64,000 nt of DNA from Sphingomonas sp. PR090111-T3T-6A (GTDB lineage Bacteria > Pseudomonadota > Alphaproteobacteria > Sphingomonadales > Sphingomonadaceae). Positions 27,112 to 35,230 of the stretch are shown in pieces. Both the position numbers and the translations under genes were made by a program. The stretch spans positions 1-64,000 of the forward strand of contig NZ_AORL01000010.1 in NCBI RefSeq assembly GCF_000383095.1, given 5' to 3'. The number at the start of each line of letters is the position of its first letter. The stretch's first letter is position 1. The notes below the pieces were generated by a model. The model was not told the DNA's origin and searched no databases. It saw only the letters and a list, made by a program, of their open reading frames with translations.

Positions 27112-28335
27112 TCAGGGGCGGAGTACGACCATCGAGACAGCGTGAGGCGCCACGGAAGCGGCGTAAGAGCCCGCCTTCTGGCCCAGATCGCGATGCCCCC
27201 ACACATCGCGCGCAGCGAGCTTGAGAGCAGGCGGCAGATCCAGCATCGACCAGTCGGCGCGAATCGTCCGGGGGCTGTCGCCGCGGTTGAGCAACAGCAG
27301 CGCGCGGCCGCCGTCGGCCAGCGGCTTCGCCCACACCTCGCCGTCACCATCCTTCGCGACGCGATGGCCCTGACGGCCGAGCGTATCCTGATCCACCGCG
27401 ATCACCTCGCGGTTGGTGAGGATGGCGCGGATCTCGGGCGTCATGTGCGCCACGTCGTTGCCCGCGATCAGCGGCGCGGCCATCATCGACCAGAGCGAGA
27501 AATGGGTGCGATATTCCTCGGTGGTCATGCCGCCATTGCCGACCTCCAGCATGTCCGGGTCGTTCCAGTGGCCGGGGCCGGCATAGGGCCACAGCGGCTC
27601 ATTCTGGTCGACGATGCGCATCATGCCGTTGGAATAGGTGACGGTGCCGTCCCACTTGTCGGTGATGTCGCCGGTGGTGCGCCAGAGATTGCCGATCTTC
27701 TCGGCCCACAACCACGCCTTGTTCTGCCCCCATTCGCACATCGAGAAGACGATCGGCCGCCCGGTGGCGCGTAGCGCGTCGGCCATCAGCGCATAGGCCT
27801 CCTCAGCGTTGCGCGTGCCGGTCGAGCACCAGTCGTACTTCAGATAGTCGACGCCCCAGCGCGCATAGGTGGCGGCATCCTGATATTCGTGGCCCTGGCT
27901 GCCCGGCCGCCCGCCGCAGGTGAGCCGCCCCGCATCCGAATAGATGCCGAACTTCAGCCCCTTCGAGTGGACATAATCCGCCAGCGCCTTGATCCCGGAG
28001 GGGAAGCGGCCGGCGTCGGCGGTGATGAAGCCTTGGGCATCGCGCGCGCCCTGCCAGCAATCGTCGATCACGACATATTGGTAGCCGGCGTCCCTCATCC
28101 CGCTGGAGACGAGCGAATCGGCGGTGTCGCGGATCACCTGCTCGTTCACCTTGCAGGCAAACTTGTTCCAGCTGTTCCAGCCCATCGGCGGCGTCCGGGC
28201 GAGGCCGTTGGCGGTGCGGCCCGGTTCCTGGCTCGGCGGGAGGCGATTGGGGTCCGGCGCATCGTCCGCGCAGGCCGCCCCGGCGAGGCTCGTCCCGGCG
28301 ATCAGGCCAAGCATCAGGCGGGCCAGCTTCCGCAT
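27112..28335 (-). CDS. secreted GH27 alpha-galactosidase
   Basis: Protein of 407 aa with a signal peptide (RKLARLMLGLIAGTSLAGAA), possibly a lipoprotein since AGAAC resembles a lipobox. The GH27 barrel shows TPPMGWNSWNKFACKVNE, VVIDDCWQGARDAQG, the nucleophile in YLKYDWCSTG (Asp168) and the acid/base in WNDPDMLEVGNGG. A C-terminal beta domain follows. It would release terminal alpha-galactose from galactosides outside the cytoplasm. GGGGAGAG upstream supports ATG 28335; an open extension to 28434 is unlikely. It is divergent from a sugar porter gene (178-bp shared promoter region), which probably imports the released sugar. Confidence 0.93.
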   Translation of the reverse strand: MRKLARLMLGLIAGTSLAGAACADDAPDPNRLPPSQEPGRTANGLARTPPMGWNSWNKFACKVNEQVIRDTADSLVSSGMRDAGYQYVVIDDCWQGARDAQGFITADAGRFPSGIKALADYVHSKGLKFGIYSDAGRLTCGGRPGSQGHEYQDAATYARWGVDYLKYDWCSTGTRNAEEAYALMADALRATGRPIVFSMCEWGQNKAWLWAEKIGNLWRTTGDITDKWDGTVTYSNGMMRIVDQNEPLWPYAGPGHWNDPDMLEVGNGGMTTEEYRTHFSLWSMMAAPLIAGNDVAHMTPEIRAILTNREVIAVDQDTLGRQGHRVAKDGDGEVWAKPLADGGRALLLLNRGDSPRTIRADWSMLDLPPALKLAARDVWGHRDLGQKAGSYAASVAPHAVSMVVLRP

Positions 28336-28513
28336 CCGTCTCTCCCCGTTATCTAAAATGATCTTATAATTTATGGTCAGAGACAGGCCGTCCCGCAATG
28401 CGGATTTGCACCGCGCTGGGCATCTGTTACGCAACGCCTCGTCGCGCTAGCGGAAGCGTCCGCCCGCGATCATGCGGCACGACGGGCGTGGACGCGAGAA
28501 CGGGAGAGGCGGA

Positions 28514-29917
28514 ATGCGCGCAGGCGCAAGCAACAATATGGGTTTCATCGTCCTCATCAGCGGGGTGGCGACGATCGGCGGCTTTCTGTTCGGTTTTGAC
28601 AGCGGTGTTATCAACGGCACCGTCGAGGGCCTTCAGCAGGCGTTCCATACCGACAGCGCGGGCACGGGCTTCAACGTCGCCTCCGTTCTCCTCGGCTCGG
28701 CATTGGGTGCCTTCGCGGCGGGCCGCCTGGCCGACGTGTTCGGCCGCCGCGCCATCCTGCTGCTCGCGGCGCTGATGTTCGTGGTGAGCGCGCTTGGCGC
28801 CGGCGCGGCTTCGGGTTCGGCGATGTTCGTGGTCGCCCGCATCATCGGCGGCTTCGCGGTGGGCGCGGCCTCGGTGCTGTCGCCGGCCTACATCTCCGAA
28901 GTGACGCCGGCCGCGACGCGCGGACGCCTCGCCTCGATCCAGCAGATCATGATCATCATCGGCCTGACTGGCGCCTTCTTCTCCAACTATATCCTGGCGC
29001 AGGTCGCGGGTTCGTCGACCGCTCCCTTCTGGGGCGGCTATGAGGCGTGGCGCTGGATGTTCTGGATGCAGACCATCCCGTCGACGATCTTCTTCTTCGC
29101 GCTGCTCTCGATCCCGGAAAGCCCGCGCTTCCTCGTCGCCAAGGGCCGCCGTGACGTTGCGCTCGGCGTGCTGACCCGCCTGATGGGCGCCGAGGCCGCC
29201 GAAGCCAAGCTTACCGAGATCGACGCCTCGCTGAACCACGATCACCGTCCGCGCTTCGCCGACCTGATCGACAAGAACACGGGCAAGATCCGCAAGATCG
29301 TGTGGACGGGCATCGGCCTCGCCACCTTCCAGCAGTTCGTCGGCATCAACGTCGTGTTCTATTATGGCGCGGTGCTGTGGCAGGCGGTCGGCTTCTCGGA
29401 GGCGGATTCGCTCAAGATCAACGTCGTCAACGGCTCGCTCTCGATCCTCGCCTGCCTGCTCGCGACCGGCGTGATCGACAAGATCGGCCGCAAGCCGCTG
29501 CTGCTGATCGGCTCGATCGGCATGACCATCACGCTGGCCGCCGTCGCCTATGCCTTCTCGACCGGCGGCCTTGATCCGGCGGGCAAGCTGGTCCTGTCGC
29601 ACGGCATGGGCATCTTCGCGCTGGTGAGCGCGCTGGCCTACGCGGCGCTGTTCAACCTGAGCTGGGGCCCGGTGATGTGGGTGATGCTAGGCGAGATGTT
29701 CCCCAACCAGATCCGCGGCGCCGGTCTGGCGGTGAGCGGCCTGTTCCAGTGGACGGCCAACTTCATCATCACGCTGACCTTCCCGATCCTGCTCCAGAAG
29801 GCGGGCCTGACCAGCGCCTATGCCCTCTATGCGTTCTTCGCGCTGCTCTCGATCGTCTTCGTGGTGAAGATGGTCCATGAGACGAAGGGCCTGGAGCTGG
29901 AGGCCATGGAAGGCTGA
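28514..29917 (+). CDS. sugar porter family MFS transporter
   Basis: Membrane protein of 467 aa with 12 helices and the sugar-porter signatures: IGGFLFGFDSGVINGT in helix 1, the GRLADVFGRRAILL loop, IPESPRFLVAKGRRD before the central loop, FQQFVGINVVFYY in helix 7, and MLGEMFPNQIRGAGLAVSG. Such proteins import hexoses or pentoses with protons. ATG 28514 follows a GGGAGAGGCGG sequence. It is divergent from the GH27 alpha-galactosidase gene, which suggests galactose or another product of alpha-galactoside hydrolysis as substrate. Confidence 0.93.
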   Translation: MRAGASNNMGFIVLISGVATIGGFLFGFDSGVINGTVEGLQQAFHTDSAGTGFNVASVLLGSALGAFAAGRLADVFGRRAILLLAALMFVVSALGAGAASGSAMFVVARIIGGFAVGAASVLSPAYISEVTPAATRGRLASIQQIMIIIGLTGAFFSNYILAQVAGSSTAPFWGGYEAWRWMFWMQTIPSTIFFFALLSIPESPRFLVAKGRRDVALGVLTRLMGAEAAEAKLTEIDASLNHDHRPRFADLIDKNTGKIRKIVWTGIGLATFQQFVGINVVFYYGAVLWQAVGFSEADSLKINVVNGSLSILACLLATGVIDKIGRKPLLLIGSIGMTITLAAVAYAFSTGGLDPAGKLVLSHGMGIFALVSALAYAALFNLSWGPVMWVMLGEMFPNQIRGAGLAVSGLFQWTANFIITLTFPILLQKAGLTSAYALYAFFALLSIVFVVKMVHETKGLELEAMEG

Positions 29918-29976
29918 CAGCCGTTACGGGATCGCCGGGCGGCATGGTCGCCCGGCGATCGTCATGGGAGGTCTCG

Positions 29977-30627
29977 ATGCTCGTTCTGCACAGCTGGACC
30001 ACGCCCAACGGCCGCAAGGTGCCGATCCTGCTCGAAGAGCTGGGCCTCGCTTACGAGATCCATTTCGTCGACATTTCGAAGAACGAGCAGTTCGAGCCGG
30101 ATTTCCTGGCGATCGCGCCCAACAACAAGATTCCCGCGCTGGTCGATTATGGCGCGGAAGACGGCCCGCTCTCCATCTTCGAGAGCGGCGCGATCCTGAC
30201 CTATCTCGCCGACAAGCATGGCCGCTTCCTGGCTCCCCACGGCCATGCCCGCTGGAAGGCGATGGAGTGGCTGTATTGGCAGGTCGGCGGCCTCGGCCCG
30301 ATGCTGGGCCAGCTCGGCTTCTTCGCGGTGCGCTCCAAGGAGAAGGCGCCGCTCGCCATCCATCGCTTCACGGAGGAGGCCGAGCGGCTGCTCGGCGTGC
30401 TGGAGCGGCGGTTGGGCGAGGCGCGCTATCTCGCCGGCGACGACTATACGATCGCCGACATCGCCGCCTATCCGTGGATGGTGGGGGCCGCCACCGTCCA
30501 GAAGGAGGTGCTGGCCGACGCGTTCCGGAACAAGCCGGCCATCGCCCGCTGGATGGACGAACTCGGCGCCCGCCCCGCCGTGCAGCGGGGCATGGCGATC
30601 AAGCCGCCCCCCAAGGGGATCAGCTGA
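29977..30627 (+). CDS. glutathione S-transferase (YfcG/nu-class-like)
   Basis: Protein of 216 aa with a thioredoxin-like N-terminal domain (LVLHSWTTPNGRKVPILLEE, NKIPALVDYG, then the glutathione-contact FESGAILTYLADKHG). An all-helical C-terminal domain follows, with YTIADIAAYPWM. The SWTTPNG start resembles bacterial YfcG/Ure2p-type enzymes, which reduce disulfides rather than conjugate. GGGAGG upstream supports ATG 29977. The end overlaps the convergent efflux-lipoprotein gene by eight bases, within a palindrome ATCAGCTGAT that supplies a stop codon to each strand. Confidence 0.9.
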   Translation: MLVLHSWTTPNGRKVPILLEELGLAYEIHFVDISKNEQFEPDFLAIAPNNKIPALVDYGAEDGPLSIFESGAILTYLADKHGRFLAPHGHARWKAMEWLYWQVGGLGPMLGQLGFFAVRSKEKAPLAIHRFTEEAERLLGVLERRLGEARYLAGDDYTIADIAAYPWMVGAATVQKEVLADAFRNKPAIARWMDELGARPAVQRGMAIKPPPKGIS

Positions 30628-32089
30628 TCCCGCCGCCCAGCGCGCCGTAGAGCGTCACGAGGTTGGTCTGCCGCGCCAGTCGCGTCGTCACCAGCGCCTG
30701 CTGGGCCGAATAAAGCGTCCGCTGCGCGTCGAGCGTGGTCAGGAAGCTGTCGATGCCGTTACGATAGCGCGCCTCCGAGAGTTTCGCCGCCGTATCGGCG
30801 GCCGTGGCACGGGCGGCGCGGGCCGAGACCTGCTCCTCGATCGTGCCGCGCTGGGCCAGCGCATCGGAAACCTCGCGGAAGGCGGTCTGCACCGACTTGC
30901 GATAAGTCGCGACCGCCGCGTCCCGGCTCGCCTCGGCGTAGCGGAGGTTCGCCTTGTTGCGTCCGAAGTCGAACAGGGTGAGCGCGCTCGATCCGCTCGC
31001 ATTCCACGACCAGGTGCCGCCCGTGAACAGATCGGACAGCGCGCTCGATGCCGAGCCGGCGGCGGCGGTGAGCGAGATGGTCGGGAAGAAGGCCGCCCGC
31101 GCCGCGCCGATATTGGCGTTCTGGGCCTTGAGCTGATCCTCCGCTTCGATCACGTCGGGACGTTTCAGCAGCACGTCCGAGCTGACGCCCGCCGGCAGGT
31201 CGGCCAGCGTGAAGTCGGCGGTGCCGAGGCCGCTCGGAAGCTGCTCGGGGGGCACGGTGGCGCCGACCAGCAGGTTGAGCGCATTCTGATCCTGCGCGAT
31301 CTGGGTGGTGAGCTGGGCGACGTCGTAGCGGGCGTCCTGAAGGTTCGTCTCGGCCTGCTGGAGGTCGAGTTCGGAGGCGACGCCCTTCTCGAACTGCGCG
31401 CGGGTGAGGTCCACCGACTGCTGGAAGCTCGCCAGCGTCTGCCGCGACAGGGCGAGCTGGTCCTGATCGGAGCCGAGCGTCAGCCATGCGGACGCGATCT
31501 CGGCGATCAGGCTGATGCGCGTCGCGTCCTGCGCCGCCTGCGTGGCGAAATATTGCTCGCGTGCCGCCTTGGTGAGGTTGCGCACGCGCCCGAACAGGTC
31601 GAGTTCGAACGACGAGATGCCGAGGTCGGCGGCATAGCTCTTGGTCGTGCCGCCGGTGTCGTGCGGGCCGCTGGAGCTGGAGCCGACGCTGGCCCCGTTC
31701 GATCCGCTGTGGCGGATGCTGGCCGTGCCCATCGCGTCGACCGTGGGCAGCAGGTCGGCGCGCTGGACGCGATACTGGGCGCGCGCCTGGAGCACATGGG
31801 CGGCCGCGAGCTGGAGATCCTGATTGTTGGCGAGGCCCTGCGCGATCACCTGCCGCAGCCGCTCGTCCGTGAAGAAGCTGCGCCAGCCGATCGCGGCGGC
31901 GTCGGCCGCCGTGGCGCTGGTGGCGGGATAGGCCGGCCCCTGCGGAAAGGCGGACGGCACGGCCGGCGTCGGCCGCTTGTAATGCGGCGCGAGATCGCAG
32001 CCGGCGAGCAGGGTGGTAGCCAGAAGGCAAGCGACTAGGCGACGGTACAAGATGGTCTTCCCGTGAGCTGCGCTTCCCCTTGGCGTCAT
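30620..32089 (-). CDS. outer-membrane efflux lipoprotein (OprM/NodT family)
   Basis: Protein of 489 aa. A signal with lipobox (ACLLATTLLAGC, then DLAPHYKRP) precedes two TolC-like repeats: the WRSFFTDERLRQVIAQGLAN start, EQYFATQAAQDATRISLIAE coiled helices and RPDVIEAEDQLKAQNANIGA. Such trimers form the outer-membrane duct of RND pumps. No inner-membrane pump or membrane-fusion gene is adjacent, so it is an orphan in this window. ATG 32089 leaves a normal signal length; the frame stays open further upstream, with ATG 32131 as an alternative. Confidence 0.92.
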   Translation of the reverse strand: MTPRGSAAHGKTILYRRLVACLLATTLLAGCDLAPHYKRPTPAVPSAFPQGPAYPATSATAADAAAIGWRSFFTDERLRQVIAQGLANNQDLQLAAAHVLQARAQYRVQRADLLPTVDAMGTASIRHSGSNGASVGSSSSGPHDTGGTTKSYAADLGISSFELDLFGRVRNLTKAAREQYFATQAAQDATRISLIAEIASAWLTLGSDQDQLALSRQTLASFQQSVDLTRAQFEKGVASELDLQQAETNLQDARYDVAQLTTQIAQDQNALNLLVGATVPPEQLPSGLGTADFTLADLPAGVSSDVLLKRPDVIEAEDQLKAQNANIGAARAAFFPTISLTAAAGSASSALSDLFTGGTWSWNASGSSALTLFDFGRNKANLRYAEASRDAAVATYRKSVQTAFREVSDALAQRGTIEEQVSARAARATAADTAAKLSEARYRNGIDSFLTTLDAQRTLYSAQQALVTTRLARQTNLVTLYGALGGGIS

Positions 32090-32271
32090 GCTCAACACCA
32101 GCGGCGCGCGCTTGGCAAGCGTCCCTGTCATCGAAATGCCCTTCCAGCGCATTACGGTAGCTTCATTTGGCGCGATCTGGCGGGGATGGTAATTCCGCCA
32201 TGAACAGGCGCCGAATGGTGTGGCGCGTCGAGGGGCGCAGTCGTGTGAGACGCGCAACCTGGGTGTCGAGA

Positions 32272-33069
32272 GTGTCCGATCTGAACAGCCGATCCTATGC
32301 CGATTCCGCAACCGTCCGCTCCGGGGAGCGGACGTTGCTGGCGTCGATCCACGATGTCGGTCCGCGTTTCGAGGCGCAGGTGGACGCGCTGGCGGATCGG
32401 CTGTCGCGCCATCTCGGCGGCCCGCGCTTCGCGATGCTGGTGGTGCCCAACCATTGGGGCGAAGCGCCGCTCGGCGAGGCGCGCGCCTTCCAGGCCAAGC
32501 TGCGGGAATGGGCGAGCCACGGCGTCGAGATGTTCGTGCACGGTTGGTTTCACAAGGACGGCGGCAGCCACAGCGGGGCCGCGGGCTTCAAGGCGAAGCA
32601 TATGACGGCGGGGGAGGGCGAGTTCCTCGGCCTCTCGAAGCCTGAGGCGCTGCGCCGGATGCAGGACGGCCGCGCGCTGATCGAGGATATCATCGGCCGC
32701 CCGACGGCGGGCTTCATCGCGCCGGCCTGGCTCTACGGCCCCGGCGCGCGTGAGGCGCTGGGCGATGCGGGCTTCGCCATGGCGGAGGACCATATGCGCG
32801 TCTGGCGCCCGTCCGACGGGGCGGTGCTGGCGAAGGGGCCGGTGGTCACCTGGGCGAGCCGCAGCCGCGCGCGCATCCGCAGCTCGCTGGCCTTTGCCGC
32901 TCTCGCGCGCACGGCGCTGCGGCCGCTGAAAACGCTGCGCATCGCCGTCCATCCCGGTGACACAACCGTCACATCATTGCTCGATAGCATCGATGCCAGC
33001 CTGTCCGCGGCTGTGCGGCATCGTCGGGTCGGGCGCTATGCCGATCTGTTGACGAGGGCCGACGCTTGA
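32272..33069 (+). CDS. polysaccharide deacetylase-like protein (DUF2334-type)
   Basis: Cytosolic protein of 265 aa with a NodB/DUF2334-like barrel: LLASIHDVGPRFEAQVDALA (metal-binding His-Asp), ARFAMLVVPNHWGE-like strand, GVEMFVHGWFHK (second His pair), FIAPAWLYG and IAVHPGD (late His). It probably removes acetyl groups from a sugar in a lipid or polysaccharide. The start is uncertain: GTG 32272 is preferred because the region from ATG 32200 to it uses rare codons such as CGA and AGA. The stop overlaps the TTG 33066 start option of the next gene. It forms an operon with the membrane protein and glycosyltransferase genes. Confidence 0.78.
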   Translation: MSDLNSRSYADSATVRSGERTLLASIHDVGPRFEAQVDALADRLSRHLGGPRFAMLVVPNHWGEAPLGEARAFQAKLREWASHGVEMFVHGWFHKDGGSHSGAAGFKAKHMTAGEGEFLGLSKPEALRRMQDGRALIEDIIGRPTAGFIAPAWLYGPGAREALGDAGFAMAEDHMRVWRPSDGAVLAKGPVVTWASRSRARIRSSLAFAALARTALRPLKTLRIAVHPGDTTVTSLLDSIDASLSAAVRHRRVGRYADLLTRADA

Positions 33070-33071
33070 AG

Positions 33072-34049
33072 ATGAGTGCTCCCGAAGGCCTCGTGCTGGA
33101 GGCCGAACACCAGCTCCTCGACGGCTGGATCGGCGAGGACGGGCAGACCCCGACGCCGGAGCTGGAGGCGCTGGCCGCCGGTGCGCCGCGCTGGCGCCAA
33201 TGGCTCGGCCCGCTGTTGTCGCTCACCATCGTGGGCGGCGTTCTTTTCAAGATCGGCGGCGTCGATTTTGGTAGGATATGGGCCATGCTGCCGGCCAACC
33301 CGCTCTTCTGGCTGCTGTTCGCGACCGCCTATATGGCGCAGCCGCTGAGCGAGTGGGTCATCTTCCATCGGCTGTGGAGGCTGCCCGGCAGCGCGATCCT
33401 GCCGCTGATGCGCAAGCAGGTGGGCAACGAGATCCTGCTCGGCTATATCGGCGAGGTCTATTTCTACGGCTGGGCGCGCCGCCATTCGGAGTTCGTGGCG
33501 GCCCCCTTCGGCGCGATCAAGGATGTCACCATCCTCTCCGCCATGCTCGGCAACCTGACGACGGTGGTGGCGCTGGCGATCGGCTGGCCGTTGCTCGCCC
33601 AGCTTCCGGCGGGGCTGCACGTGCAGGCGCTGTCCGGATCGATCGGCGTCGTGATCGTCACCTCGCTGGCCGTGATGCTGTTCCGGCGGCGGCTGTTCAG
33701 CCTGCCCCGCACGGAGCTGTGGTTCATCTCCGCGCTGCATCTGGCGCGCATCGTCGGCGGCACGCTGCTGCTCGGCGCGATGTGGCACATGCTGCTGCCG
33801 GCGGTGCCGCTGTCGTCGTGGGTGATGCTGGCGACGTTGCGCCTGCTGGTGAGCCGCCTGCCGCTCATCCCCAACAAGGAACTGGTGTTCGCCGGCCTCG
33901 CGCTCTTCCTGATCGGCCGCGACGCGGCGGCGGCGGACGCGATGGCGCTGATGGCGAGCTTGTTCCTCGTCACGCACCTTGTCGTCGGCGTGACGCTGGG
34001 CGCGACCGAGCTGGCGGAGACCGCCCGCCGCCGCGCGAGCTTCGCCTGA
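33072..34049 (+). CDS. multispanning membrane protein, flippase-like
   Basis: Protein of 325 aa with a cytoplasmic N-terminus of about 50 residues and roughly eight to nine hydrophobic segments, including LLSLTIVGGVLFKIGGVDF, NPLFWLLFATAYMAQPLSEW, DVTILSAMLGNLTTVVALA and SGSIGVVIVTSLAVMLF. It resembles the UPF0104/LPG-synthase transmembrane group by eye, but no firm signature is visible. TTG 33066 overlaps the stop of the deacetylase gene; ATG 33072 is the more conventional start. The next gene, a glycosyltransferase, starts one base after its stop. A role in moving or modifying a glycolipid is inferred from context. Confidence 0.72.
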   Translation: MSAPEGLVLEAEHQLLDGWIGEDGQTPTPELEALAAGAPRWRQWLGPLLSLTIVGGVLFKIGGVDFGRIWAMLPANPLFWLLFATAYMAQPLSEWVIFHRLWRLPGSAILPLMRKQVGNEILLGYIGEVYFYGWARRHSEFVAAPFGAIKDVTILSAMLGNLTTVVALAIGWPLLAQLPAGLHVQALSGSIGVVIVTSLAVMLFRRRLFSLPRTELWFISALHLARIVGGTLLLGAMWHMLLPAVPLSSWVMLATLRLLVSRLPLIPNKELVFAGLALFLIGRDAAAADAMALMASLFLVTHLVVGVTLGATELAETARRRASFA

Positions 34050-34050
34050 C

Positions 34051-35226
34051 ATGCGGATCGTCGACGTCTGCGCCTTCTACGCCCCGCGCGGCGGCGGCGT
34101 GAAGACCTACATCGACCGCAAGCTCGCCGCCGGCCCCGCGCATGGCCATGAGATCATCGTCGTGGCCCCCGGCAAGGAGGACCGCACCGAGATACGCGGC
34201 CCTCATGCCCGCATCGAATATCTGGCGGCGCCGCGTTTCCCGTTCGACCGCGCCTATCGCTATTTCCCCGACCAGGAGATGATCCACGCCGCGCTCGACC
34301 GGCTGCGCCCCGACATGGTGGAGGCCTCCTCCCCCTGGCGGACGGCGGAGGCGGTGGCGAGCTGGCGGGGCTCGGCGCCGCGCGCGCTGATGATGCACGC
34401 CGATCCGCTGGCGGCCTATGCCTATCGCTGGTTCGGGCAGGTCGCGAGCCGCGAGGCGATCGATCGCGGCTTCGACTGGTTCTGGCGGCACCTCCGCCGT
34501 CTCGACGCGCGCTACGACCTCGTGGTGAGCCCCAGCCGCAGCCTCGCGGAGCGGCTCGCCGAGGGCGGCCTCCGCCATGTCGTGACCAACCCGCTCGGCA
34601 TCACGCCCGGCGAGTTCTCGCCCGAGCGGCGCGATCCGGCGTTGCGCGCGCGCCTGCTGGAGCGTTGCGGGCTTGGCCCTGACGCCACGCTGCTGCTCGG
34701 TATCGGCCGGCACGCGCCCGAGAAGCGCTGGCCGATGGTGGTCGATGCCTGCATGGCCGCCGGCTATGAGCGGCCGGTCGGCCTCGTGCTGGTCGGCGAT
34801 GGGCGGGAGCGGGCCAAGGTCGTCCGCCATGTCGGCGAGAACCCGCACGTGTTGCTGCTCGCCCCGGTCTATGACCGGCCCGCGCTGGCAGGGCTGATGG
34901 CGAGCGCTGACGCGCTGATCCATGGCTGCGAGGCGGAGACCTTCTGCCTCGTCGCGGCGGAGGCGCGGGCCTCGGGCCTGCCGCTGATCGCGCCCGATCG
35001 CGGCGGCGCCTCCGATCAGGCGAGGGACAGCGGCGGCGAGGTCTATCGCTCGGCCGATGCAGGCTCGGCGGCACAGGCGATCCTGCGCTTCATCGATCGC
35101 GGAGTGGAACGCCTCGGCACCGAGGCGCGGGCGAGGGCATCCGCCACCCGCACGCTCGACGCCCATTTCGCGGACCTGTTCGCCCGCTACGAAAGCCTCG
35201 TCTCGGCGGCGCGCCGGGCCGCCTGA
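34051..35226 (+). CDS. glycosyltransferase family 4-like (GT-B)
   Basis: Protein of 391 aa with the two Rossmann domains of GT-B enzymes. The N-terminal acceptor part begins RIVDVCAFYAPRGGGVKTYI. The C-terminal donor part has LLGIGRHAPEKRWPMVVDAC, LVLVGDGRERAKV, DALIHGCEAETFCLVAAEAR (the E-x7-E catalytic segment) and GLPLIAPDRGG. It would transfer a nucleotide-activated sugar to a lipid or glycan on the cytoplasmic side of the membrane. It is the last gene of the deacetylase-membrane protein-glycosyltransferase operon and converges on kup, with only four bases between. Confidence 0.9.
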   Translation: MRIVDVCAFYAPRGGGVKTYIDRKLAAGPAHGHEIIVVAPGKEDRTEIRGPHARIEYLAAPRFPFDRAYRYFPDQEMIHAALDRLRPDMVEASSPWRTAEAVASWRGSAPRALMMHADPLAAYAYRWFGQVASREAIDRGFDWFWRHLRRLDARYDLVVSPSRSLAERLAEGGLRHVVTNPLGITPGEFSPERRDPALRARLLERCGLGPDATLLLGIGRHAPEKRWPMVVDACMAAGYERPVGLVLVGDGRERAKVVRHVGENPHVLLLAPVYDRPALAGLMASADALIHGCEAETFCLVAAEARASGLPLIAPDRGGASDQARDSGGEVYRSADAGSAAQAILRFIDRGVERLGTEARARASATRTLDAHFADLFARYESLVSAARRAA

Positions 35227-35230
35227 GGCC

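Noticed and set aside
32167-32271. Longer start for the deacetylase gene, including ATG 32200
   Set aside because: Codon use in this stretch (CGA, AGA, AGT, GCA) is unlike the rest of the gene and the encoded residues are an unlikely basic run. It cannot be excluded without homologues.
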